Assembly: GCA_005884985.1 (NCBI GenBank)
Contig: VAYK01000105.1
Location: 10,410 to 16,696, forward strand
Source of the DNA: Actinomycetota bacterium
GTDB lineage: Bacteria > Actinomycetota > Thermoleophilia > Solirubrobacterales > 70-9
Direction: 5' to 3'
Length of the DNA: 6,287 bases
Part shown: positions 1 through 5,192 of the stretch, piece after piece
Layout: each line of letters begins with the position of its first letter
Numbering within the stretch: the stretch's first letter is position 1
Made by a program: the position numbers and the translations under genes
Notes under the pieces: model-generated
Database searches by the model: none
The model's input: only the letters and a program-made list of their open reading frames with translations
Told to the model about the DNA's origin: nothing

Positions 1-453
1 CTCCCGCGCGTCGAGCGCCGCCACCGCCATCGCCACCGCGAGGAAGGTCTTCCCCGTTCCCGCGGGGCCAATTCCGAAGGTCACGGTGTGCTCGCGGATC
101 GAGTCCACGTAGCGCTTCTGGTTGACGGTCCTCGGAGCGACCTTGATGCTGCGGTGGCGCCAGATCACGTCGTCGAGGATCTCCGCCGGTCGCTGGCTCG
201 CGTCCATCGCACCGGCGACGGTGTCGATCGTCGCCGGCGCCAGCTCGTGTCCGCGCTCGATCAGGTCCACCAGCTCCTCGACCACCGCCGCAGCGTCCCG
301 AACCTCCCCCTCTTCCCCGTCGAGCGTCAGCACGTTGCCGCGCAGATGCAGATCGCAACCGATCCTGCCTTCGAGCTCGCGCAGCACGGCGTCCTCGGAT
401 CCCGCCAGCTCGGCGGCGATCGTATTGTCCAGCGTGAGCTGCCTGCGCGCCAA
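1..453 (-). CDS. phoH: PhoH-family ATPase, 5' part (3' end outside window)
   Basis: The first 151 codons of a PhoH-like P-loop ATPase are present; the gene continues past base 1. Residues 1 to about 100 match the N-terminal, KH-like region of chromosomal PhoH proteins. The conserved stretch before the nucleotide site (TVNQKRYVDSI, 109-119) is present. The Walker A motif GPAGTGKT lies at 129-136, followed by the hydrophobic helix FLAVAMAVAAL. The start is read as TTG at 453-451, preceded by GGAAAGG at 463-457; no ATG or GTG lies in frame nearby. It begins 17 bases after the yqeY stop, so the two are probably co-transcribed. In many bacteria phoH sits just before ybeY, and the family is linked to RNA metabolism, but its exact substrate is not settled. 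The family call is firm; the exact start is less certain because the spacing to the purine-rich box is short. Confidence 0.93.
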   Translation of the reverse strand, partial: MARRQLTLDNTIAAELAGSEDAVLRELEGRIGCDLHLRGNVLTLDGEEGEVRDAAAVVEELVDLIERGHELAPATIDTVAGAMDASQRPAEILDDVIWRHRSIKVAPRTVNQKRYVDSIREHTVTFGIGPAGTGKTFLAVAMAVAALDARE

Positions 454-456
454 AGA

Positions 457-463
457 CCTTTCC
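457..463 (-). promoter_or_regulatory. Ribosome binding site of phoH
   Basis: GGAAAGG on the minus strand lies three bases before the TTG start chosen for phoH. It is the only clear purine-rich Shine-Dalgarno-like run between the yqeY stop and the conserved PhoH sequence, which is why the TTG was chosen. The spacing is shorter than usual. Confidence 0.45.
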
Positions 464-470
464 GATCCCG

Positions 471-902
471 CTACCCGCCGAGGCGCTCCCGGACCGCCCC
501 GCTGACCCGCTTGCCGTCGGCCCGCCCCTGGACGCGCGGCATCACCAAGGACATCACCTTGCCCATCTCGCTCGGTCCAGATGCGCCGGCCTCCTCGATC
601 GCGGCGCTCACCAGCTCGTCCAGCTCCTCGTCGGAGAGCTGGTCCGGCAGGTAGACCTCGATCAGCTCCGCCTCGGACTCCTCCGTGGCCGCTCGATCCT
701 CGCTACCTCCCCGGCGGAACGCCTCCGCCGCCTCGAGTCGCTTCTTGCGCTCCCGCTGGAGCACCCCCACCTCGTCGTCTTTGCCGAGCTTCGCCTCCTG
801 CAAGAGAGCGCTTGCGAGCATGCGCAGCGCGCCGACCCGATCGCGCTCGCCGGCCTTCATCGCCTCGCGGGTATCCGCCTGGATTTGCTCGAGGATGCTC
901 AC
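471..902 (-). CDS. GatB/YqeY domain-containing protein
   Basis: A 143-residue protein of the GatB/YqeY family, close to the family's usual length of about 145-150. It starts SILEQIQADTREAMKAGERD and contains the family pattern of an early helix with R-x-x-ALRML, an ERKKRLEAAEAF helix, the EVYLPDQLSDEEL segment, and GKVMSLVMPRVQGRADGKRVS near the C-terminus. The domain resembles the tRNA-binding tail of the GatB amidotransferase subunit. The role of the free-standing protein is not well defined; a link to tRNA or aminoacyl-tRNA handling is inferred. The start is GTG at 902-900, where similarity begins. A longer reading from GTG at 1031 would add a low-complexity Pro/Ala stretch and cross an inverted repeat, so it is rejected. 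No Shine-Dalgarno is visible; a -10-like box lies six bases upstream. phoH follows 17 bases after the stop. Confidence 0.93.
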   Translation of the reverse strand: MSILEQIQADTREAMKAGERDRVGALRMLASALLQEAKLGKDDEVGVLQRERKKRLEAAEAFRRGGSEDRAATEESEAELIEVYLPDQLSDEELDELVSAAIEEAGASGPSEMGKVMSLVMPRVQGRADGKRVSGAVRERLGG

Positions 903-908
903 GACTAC

Positions 909-914
909 AGGGTA
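909..914 (-). promoter_or_regulatory. Candidate -10 box for leaderless yqeY transcript
   Basis: TACCCT on the minus strand fits the TANNNT pattern of actinobacterial -10 elements. Its last base is exactly six bases before the GTG start, which would put the transcription start on or next to the start codon. There is no Shine-Dalgarno, in line with leaderless translation. No convincing -35 is visible, and in GC-rich DNA such a hexamer can arise by chance. Confidence 0.4.
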
Positions 915-989
915 GCCGCGGTCCCCCGGGGCGGCCGTGGCCGGGCTGGGTGGGTGATCCCTAGATGCCCAGGCGGTCTGCTCCGGAGC

Positions 990-1030
990 TGGGCCGAATA
1001 ATCCGCCCATAGCCGCTGGAATTCGGCCCA
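990..1030. repeat. Perfect 10-bp inverted repeat between murI and yqeY
   Basis: TGGGCCGAAT at 990-999 is the exact reverse complement of ATTCGGCCCA at 1021-1030, with 21 bases between. The arms are 31 bp centre to centre, close to three turns of B-DNA, so this could be a split operator. It could equally be an RNA stem-loop; TCC/GGA next to the arms can add three pairs with a two-base bulge. The spacer is unusually AT-containing for the region. There is no U-run, so it is not a standard intrinsic terminator. Confidence 0.55.
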
Positions 1031-1072
1031 CCGTGGGGGGTGGGGTGAGGGCCGCCCTGCGGGTCAGCTCTC

Positions 1073-1095
1073 GCCCCCAGCCCGAGCGCGGGGGC
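1073..1095 (-). terminator. Stem-loop just after murI, possible terminator
   Basis: GCCCCC (1073-1078) pairs with GGGGGC (1090-1095), leaving an 11-base loop. The hairpin starts two bases after the murI stop codon. There is no T-run after it on the minus strand, so it would be a U-less stem of the kind proposed for high-GC actinobacteria, or a 3'-end stabiliser. Such stems are common by chance at this GC content. Confidence 0.35.
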
Positions 1096-1097
1096 CG

Positions 1098-1922
1098 TCA
1101 GGGCCTCAGCTCCACCTGCTCGACCTCACCGAGCGGCATCTGCAGGAAGCGGGTACCCAGCTCGCGGAACGCATCCACGCGGCCGGTGCAGAGGAAGCGG
1201 TACTCGCCCTCGGTGTCGTTCTCCGTCTCCAGGCCCCGTGTCTCCAGCGCCCGCTGGGCGGCCGCGGCCACGGCGTGGCCGGCGGTGACCAGGCGGACGT
1301 CGCGGCCGAGCATCCGCTGCAGCATCGGAGCAACGAGCGGGTAGTGAGTGCAGCCGAGAATCAGCGTGTCGACGTCGGCACGCTGCAGCGGCGCGCAGTA
1401 GGAGCGCACGGTGTCCATCACGCGCTGATCGAACGGGAAGCCGTTCTGGATGATCGGGGCGAGGTCGGGTGCGGCCACCTCGGTCACCTGAAGCTCCCGT
1501 CCCTGCGCGTCGAGAGCGCGACGGTACGCGCCCCCCTGCACCGTGGTCGGCGTCGCGAGAACCCCGACGCGCCCGCTTTCACTGATCGCCGCCGCGATCT
1601 CGGCCTCGGGGTCCACCACGGTCAGCACCTCCACCCCGTGCTCCTGCGCGACCTCCCGAACGACGTCCCCGCCCGCCGAGGTCGCCGAGTTGCACGCCAC
1701 CACCAGCAGCTTGGAGCCTCGGTCGAGCAGGAACCGCGTCGACCGGCCGATCCGAGGCCGGAGCCAGTCCAGGGACTTGGTGCCGTAGGGGAATCCGGCG
1801 GTGTCACCCAGGTAGAGATAGCTTTCGGCGGGCAGCGAGACGAGCAGTTCGTGGAGAACCGTGAGCCCGCCGATCCCCGAGTCGAAGACGGCGATCGGCA
1901 GCGAGGCACGCTGGGCGCTCAT
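1098..1922 (-). CDS. murI: Glutamate racemase
   Basis: Cofactor-independent glutamate racemase of 274 residues, the normal length for the family. It interconverts L- and D-glutamate in the cytoplasm to supply D-Glu for the peptidoglycan stem peptide. Both catalytic cysteines are visible: Cys77 in VVACNSAT and Cys191 in LGCTHYPL, with the N-terminal FDSGIGGLTVL (13-23) carrying the conserved Asp-Ser and YLGDTAGFPYG (37-47) forming the substrate-side loop. The usual (V/I)DSG-type segment after the second cysteine reads LVTAG here, a mild divergence. The start is ATG at 1922-1920, 28 bases after the prmA stop. A GGCGGGA run lies about ten bases upstream but is partly inside a small palindrome. 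The gene lies between prmA and yqeY, and may be co-transcribed with prmA. Function is assigned with high confidence. Confidence 0.97.
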   Translation of the reverse strand: MSAQRASLPIAVFDSGIGGLTVLHELLVSLPAESYLYLGDTAGFPYGTKSLDWLRPRIGRSTRFLLDRGSKLLVVACNSATSAGGDVVREVAQEHGVEVLTVVDPEAEIAAAISESGRVGVLATPTTVQGGAYRRALDAQGRELQVTEVAAPDLAPIIQNGFPFDQRVMDTVRSYCAPLQRADVDTLILGCTHYPLVAPMLQRMLGRDVRLVTAGHAVAAAAQRALETRGLETENDTEGEYRFLCTGRVDAFRELGTRFLQMPLGEVEQVELRP

Positions 1923-1934
1923 CGCACGATTGTC

Positions 1935-1947
1935 CCGCCGACGGCGG
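1935..1947. repeat. 13-bp palindrome before murI
   Basis: CCGCCG-A-CGGCGG is a perfect palindrome around one central base in the 28-base prmA-murI gap. On the minus-strand transcript it can form a five-pair hairpin whose 3' arm (GGCGG) overlaps the only Shine-Dalgarno-like run before murI. It could lower murI translation or be chance in GC-rich sequence. Confidence 0.3.
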
Positions 1948-1950
1948 CGG

Positions 1951-2775
1951 TCAGGCCGTCGGCCCCGCGGCGAAGGAGATGGCGATCCAATCGCCCTGGG
2001 TGCGCCTCAGCCGCTCGGTCAGGCCGTGCCTGGCGAACGCATCGCGGGCGTCCGCGGCCTCCGTGGCCAGGAGCCCGGAACAGATCAGCCGCTGAGGCGC
2101 TCGCTCGAGCCGTCGGGCGATCTCGCGCAAGATCGGCGTCGTCAGGTTGGCGACGACCGTCGGCGCGGGGGGCGGCGGGTGCTCGCGAAGGTTCGCGCGC
2201 CGCAGCTCGAGCTCGACCGCGTTGGCACGGGCGTTCGCGCCGGCCGCTTCGAGCGCCGCCGGCTCGTGGTCGCAAGCCACGATCGGGCCGAAGCCGAGCT
2301 TCGCCGCGGCGATCGCAAGCACGCCCGAGCCGGTACCCCAGTCGGCGAGGGGGCCCTGCGCACTCCCCGCATCGGCCAGGTCCAGCAGCAGCTCCAGGCA
2401 CATCCTGGTAGTCGGGTGGGCGCCGGTGCCGAACCCCTGGCCGGGGTCCACCACGATGTCGATCGTTCCCTCGCGCGGGGCCTCCCACGAGGGGCGCACC
2501 CACAGCCGCCCGCCGACGAGCAGCGGTCGGTGGAAGTCCTGCCAGCGGTCCGCCCAGTCGTCGGGTATCTCGGCCGAGGTGACGTCGACCAGCCCCTCGC
2601 CGGCGATCGCCTCGAGATCCGGCAGCGCCGGCAGCTCGCCGGGGGCGCCGTAGATCGCGTACTCCACCCAATCACCGCCCCGGTTCTCCTCGACCCCTCC
2701 CGGGGCCAGCTCTACCAGCTCGGCGAGCACCCGCTCGGCGAGCTCCGGGCGGCAGCGAACGGCGAGCCGGATCAC
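1951..2775 (-). CDS. prmA: Ribosomal protein L11 methyltransferase
   Basis: SAM-dependent methyltransferase of 274 residues, slightly shorter than typical PrmA. The N-terminal 90 or so residues fit the L11-recognition domain, including the DDWADRWQDFHRPLLVGGRLWV segment at 72-93. The PrmA signature FGTGAHPTT is at 115-123. The SAM-binding motif I is DWGTGSGVLAIAA at 145-157 (Trp where Val or Ile is more usual), the acidic residue at the end of strand 2 is in ACDHEP (167-172), and motif IV is VVANLTTPIL at 207-216. PrmA methylates the amino groups of ribosomal protein L11. The GTG start overlaps the dnaJ stop as GTGA, so translation is probably coupled to dnaJ. A dnaJ-prmA junction is familiar in actinobacteria and Firmicutes. 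The call is firm. Confidence 0.95.
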   Translation of the reverse strand: MIRLAVRCRPELAERVLAELVELAPGGVEENRGGDWVEYAIYGAPGELPALPDLEAIAGEGLVDVTSAEIPDDWADRWQDFHRPLLVGGRLWVRPSWEAPREGTIDIVVDPGQGFGTGAHPTTRMCLELLLDLADAGSAQGPLADWGTGSGVLAIAAAKLGFGPIVACDHEPAALEAAGANARANAVELELRRANLREHPPPPAPTVVANLTTPILREIARRLERAPQRLICSGLLATEAADARDAFARHGLTERLRRTQGDWIAISFAAGPTA

Positions 2776-3908
2776 CTGCCGCGCCTGGCGCGGGCGCGGC
2801 GGCGTGAACGCGAGCCTCCGTCGCCTCGCGAGCTTGCGGAGCCAAGGGACTCGTCGAGCTGCTCGGCAAGCCGTCGCTGCTCCTTGCTCAGGTCGGCGGG
2901 CACGTGGACGTCGAGCACCACGTGCTGGTCTCCGCGCGCCGCGCCGCGCAGCGATGGCAGCCCCATGCCCCGCACGACGACGTGCTCGCCGGGCTGGGCC
3001 CCGGCAGGGATCTGGATCTCGCGCTCGCCGTCGAGGGTCGGGACGGTCGCCGGGCCGCCGAGCATTGCTCGAGTCGCGGGCAGCTCGACGACCGTAACCA
3101 GATCCTGGCCGTGACGCTCAAAACGCTCGTCCTCGGCGACAAGCGCCTCGACGTAGAGGTCTCCGGACCGCCCCCCGGCCTCGCCTGCGTGCCCGACGCC
3201 GGAGATGAGGATCCGCTGGCCGGACTCGATCCCCGGCGGGACCTCGACCTCCCAGGTGCGCATGCGGACGGTGCGCCCCTCGCCTCCGCACTCCTCGCAC
3301 GGCGCCTCGGGCACTCGGCCCTGACCACCGCAAGTGGGGCAGGCGCCGGTTCGCACCACCTGACCGAAGGCGACCCGGGTCACCTCGCGCAGCTCGCCGC
3401 TGCCGCCGCAGGTCTCGCAGGCGCGAATTGGCGTTCCAGGCTCGGCGCCGTTGCCCCGGCAGCGCTCACAGGTCGAGACGGCCTCGAACGACACCTCGCG
3501 AGAGGCTCCGGTGACCACCTCCTCGAGACTCACCTCGACTTGCGCCGCGATGTCGCCGCCGCTCGCCGGCCCGGGCCGGCCGAATCCGAACAGCTCGCTG
3601 AACAACGGATCGCCGCGCCCGAAGAACGCGGAAAGCACGTCCTCGAAGCTGCCGAAGGCGTCGCCGCGCGGGGCCCAGCCGCCGGAGCGCAGGCCCTCAT
3701 GGCCGAAGGTGTCATAGGTGCCGCGGCGGTCGCGGTCGGAGAGGACCTCGTAAGCCTCGGCAGCCTCCTTGAACTTCTCCTCGGCCTCCGGGTCGTGCTT
3801 GTTGACGTCCGGATGCAGCTCGCGTGCCAACCTGCGGAAGGCCTTCTTGATCTCCGCGTCGCCGGCTCCTCGGTCCACGCCGAGGACCTCGTAGTAGTCC
3901 CGCTTCAT
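2772..3908 (-). CDS. dnaJ: Molecular chaperone DnaJ (type I, zinc-finger)
   Basis: Full-length type I J-protein of 378 residues that stimulates the DnaK ATPase and holds unfolded clients. The J-domain covers about 1-70 with HPD at 32-34. A Gly/Phe-rich linker runs from about 78 to 120 (AFGSFEDVLSAFFGRGD and FGFGRPG). Four CxxCxGxG-type zinc motifs have cysteines at 147/150, 164/167, 190/193 and 204/207. The C-terminal client-binding and dimerisation domains follow. The end is unusual: a Ser/Gly then Arg-rich tail (from about residue 360, ending RSRRRARARRGR). The ATG at 3908-3906 gives an exact family N-terminus (MKRDYYEVLGV). No Shine-Dalgarno precedes it; the upstream 191 bases form a series of hairpins. 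Neighbours are hrcA upstream and prmA overlapping by GTGA. No dnaK or grpE is in the window, so this is the hrcA-linked dnaJ (often called dnaJ2 in actinobacteria). Confidence 0.97.
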   Translation of the reverse strand: MKRDYYEVLGVDRGAGDAEIKKAFRRLARELHPDVNKHDPEAEEKFKEAAEAYEVLSDRDRRGTYDTFGHEGLRSGGWAPRGDAFGSFEDVLSAFFGRGDPLFSELFGFGRPGPASGGDIAAQVEVSLEEVVTGASREVSFEAVSTCERCRGNGAEPGTPIRACETCGGSGELREVTRVAFGQVVRTGACPTCGGQGRVPEAPCEECGGEGRTVRMRTWEVEVPPGIESGQRILISGVGHAGEAGGRSGDLYVEALVAEDERFERHGQDLVTVVELPATRAMLGGPATVPTLDGEREIQIPAGAQPGEHVVVRGMGLPSLRGAARGDQHVVLDVHVPADLSKEQRRLAEQLDESLGSASSRGDGGSRSRRRARARRGR

Positions 3909-3909
3909 C

Positions 3910-4101
3910 AGATGGTCGACCCGGTGGCCGCGTGCGCGCGGGAGCGCGCGTGGCCAAGATCGAGGACGCAGGGCGCGAAGTGTGCTCCCAGCACACGAGC
4001 GTCAGGCACCGAAGGTGCCGGTGACCGCCGAAGGCGGTGCGCAGAGATGCGCCGCGCCATGCGCGTCATCCGGGTGTGCGCGGTTGCCGGGTCGCCCATC
4101 T
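3910..4101 (+). ncRNA. Candidate structured RNA between hrcA and dnaJ
   Basis: The whole gap folds by inspection. A closing helix P1 pairs 3910-3924 with 4087-4101 (14 of 15 pairs, one U-C mismatch). Inside it, in plus-strand order, are: P2 3925-3937/3944-3956 (11 Watson-Crick, 2 G-U); P3 with outer 3965-3969/3999-4003 and inner 3980-3986/3990-3996; P4 4005-4010/4014-4019 (GAA loop); P5 4024-4029/4033-4038 (GAA loop); P6 4039-4043/4048-4052 (GAGA, a GNRA loop); P7 4053-4057/4061-4065. P1/P2, P5/P6 and P6/P7 abut without spacer bases. All stems except P1 are perfect apart from G-U wobbles in P2. Wobbles and GNRA loops favour the plus-strand sense, antisense to the genes, but no promoter was identified. 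Alternatives are a minus-strand leader controlling dnaJ, or a small transposable palindromic element. No known RNA family was recognised. The folding is seen directly; that it is a functional RNA, and its strand, are inferred. Confidence 0.5.
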
Positions 4102-5128
4102 AGCGCTCGTAGACCGTCTCGAAGAAGCGGGACAGCTGCCCGGCCGCGTCGCGCACCGAGGCAATTGCCGTGGCGTAGTCCATGCGCAGCGGCCCGACGA
4201 CGCCGACCGTGCCCAGGTTCCTGTAGCCGAGCCCGTAGTTGGCCCCGACGACGCTCACCGAGCGCAACTCCGGAGCCGGGTTCTCGTCGCCGATCCAGAG
4301 GAACACGGAGCGCTCCTCGAGCGCCGAGCGCAGGATGCCGAGCAGGCCGGCGCGGCGCTCCAACGCGCGCATCAGCGCGTCCACGTGCGGCAGGTCGCCG
4401 GCATGGTCCTCGGAGAGCAGACGAGCCGCCCCCTCCACGTAGAGGTCCGCCTCGGCGCGCTCCTCGAGCCCGGTGAACGATTCCTCGATCTCGCCGATGA
4501 ACGCCGCCTCGGCCGCGTCCAGCTCGGGGTCGGCGAGGCGGTCGGCGATCATTCGCGCCCCGAGGCCGAGCCCGGCCAGCCGCTCGTTCAGGTAGCTCGA
4601 CGCCCACTCGACGAGCCCGGGGTCCACCGGCGCCTCGAAGGTGAACACGCGCTTCGTGACCGCGCCGTTTGAGGCGATCGCGACGACCATCGCCACGCGC
4701 GGCTGCAGTAGCAGCACCTCGACGCGATGGATGCGAGCGGTGCCGGCGGGTGGAGCCGTCGCGACTGCGAGCAGGTCGGTGATCCGCGAGAGCTCGGAGG
4801 TGGTGTCGCGCATCGCCTCATCCACCTCGCGACGCATTTGCGTCAGATCGAGGCCGGGCCCGAGCGGGGCCTCGAGCCGGCGCCCCGAGGCGAGCAACGA
4901 GTCCGCGTAGAAGCGATAGCCGGAGTCGGTGGGAAGGCGCCCCGCCGAGGTATGCGGGTGGGTCAGGTAGCCGGCCTGCTCGAGCTCCGCCAGCTCGCTG
5001 CGCACGGTCGAGGGGCTCCAGCCGACGTCCGCGCGCTCGGCGATCGCCCTCGAGCCCACCGGCTTCCCGGATTCGAGGTAGGCGTCGACGACGAGGTTGA
5101 GGATCAGTTGCTGGCGCTCGGAGAGCAT
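4100..5128 (-). CDS. hrcA: Heat-inducible transcriptional repressor HrcA
   Basis: HrcA of 342 residues, the usual family length. The protein is a dimeric repressor that classically binds the CIRCE operator upstream of groE/dnaK-type heat-shock genes and responds to chaperone availability. An N-terminal winged helix-turn-helix covers about 1-75 (MLSERQQLILNLVVDAYLE, then SPSTVRSELAELEQAGYL). The strongly conserved HTSAGRLPTDSGYRFYAD is at 59-76. A GAF-like ligand/dimerisation region follows, and the C-terminus carries VGPLRMDYATAI (from 311) and the final SRFFETVYER helix. ATG at 5128-5126 is chosen because HrcA proteins begin MLSER; a TTG three codons earlier would overlap the presumed promoter and has no ribosome site. 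A -10-like TAGAAT lies nine bases upstream. No CIRCE sequence (TTAGCACTC-N9-GAGTGCTAA) is visible upstream of it or of dnaJ. The TAG stop touches the closing helix of the hairpin element before dnaJ. Confidence 0.96.
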   Translation of the reverse strand: MLSERQQLILNLVVDAYLESGKPVGSRAIAERADVGWSPSTVRSELAELEQAGYLTHPHTSAGRLPTDSGYRFYADSLLASGRRLEAPLGPGLDLTQMRREVDEAMRDTTSELSRITDLLAVATAPPAGTARIHRVEVLLLQPRVAMVVAIASNGAVTKRVFTFEAPVDPGLVEWASSYLNERLAGLGLGARMIADRLADPELDAAEAAFIGEIEESFTGLEERAEADLYVEGAARLLSEDHAGDLPHVDALMRALERRAGLLGILRSALEERSVFLWIGDENPAPELRSVSVVGANYGLGYRNLGTVGVVGPLRMDYATAIASVRDAAGQLSRFFETVYER

Positions 5129-5137
5129 GTTCCACAA

Positions 5138-5143
5138 ATTCTA
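5138..5143 (-). promoter_or_regulatory. Candidate -10 box for hrcA
   Basis: TAGAAT on the minus strand is one base off the TATAAT consensus and ends nine bases before the hrcA ATG. A start point six to nine bases downstream would leave a leader of zero to three bases. The bases between (TTGTGGAAC) contain no good Shine-Dalgarno. This is one of the few AT-rich spots in the region. No clear -35 is visible. Confidence 0.45.
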
Positions 5144-5145
5144 AG

Positions 5146-5191
5146 AGCGAGCAATGCTGGCGGTCCGGCGCCGGCGCCGCTCACGCTCGCT
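5146..5191. repeat. Inverted repeat upstream of hrcA, possible operator
   Basis: AGCGAGC (5146-5152) and GCTCGCT (5185-5191) are inverted copies 32 bases apart. Between them lies a perfect 14-bp palindrome, CGGCGCCGGCGCCG (5166-5179). The repeat fills most of the 64-base gap between the hadB-like gene and hrcA and lies directly upstream of the TAGAAT box, so it is in the right place for an operator. It does not match CIRCE. It might instead be a 3'-end hairpin for the gene before it. Confidence 0.4.
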
Positions 5192-5192
5192 G

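Noticed and set aside
903..1031. N-terminal extension of the GatB/YqeY protein from GTG at 1031.
   Set aside because: The added 43 residues are low-complexity and cross the inverted repeat; family similarity begins at the GTG at 902.
985..1035. tRNA-like gene around the GGGCCGAAT repeat.
   Set aside because: No T-loop, anticodon arm or acceptor pairing of tRNA type can be drawn.
3892..3897. TAGTAG as a -10 for the plus-strand RNA candidate.
   Set aside because: It lies inside the dnaJ coding sequence at codons for conserved Tyr residues (DYYEVLG), so the bases are explained by protein coding, and the last position does not fit TANNNT.
3908..4099. A 63-codon minus-strand reading frame that starts directly after the hrcA stop and ends by overlapping the dnaJ ATG (TGATG).
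   Set aside because: The fit is striking, but the product is Arg/Ala/His-rich with no recognisable pattern, no ribosome site precedes it, and its bases are almost all used in the hairpins. Kept only as a remote alternative.
1275..4103. Long plus-strand open frames (1275-2411, 1861-3114 and 2904-4103).
   Set aside because: They lie opposite murI, prmA and dnaJ, are rich in Arg/Ala/Pro, and show no domain; this is the usual effect of high GC on the antisense strand.
5129..5137. TTG start for hrcA three codons upstream of the ATG.
   Set aside because: It abuts the TAGAAT box and has no ribosome site; HrcA proteins normally begin MLSER, which the ATG gives.
5129..5192. CIRCE operator upstream of hrcA.
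   Set aside because: Neither TTAGCACTC nor GAGTGCTAA, nor a near match with nine-base spacing, was found on either strand.
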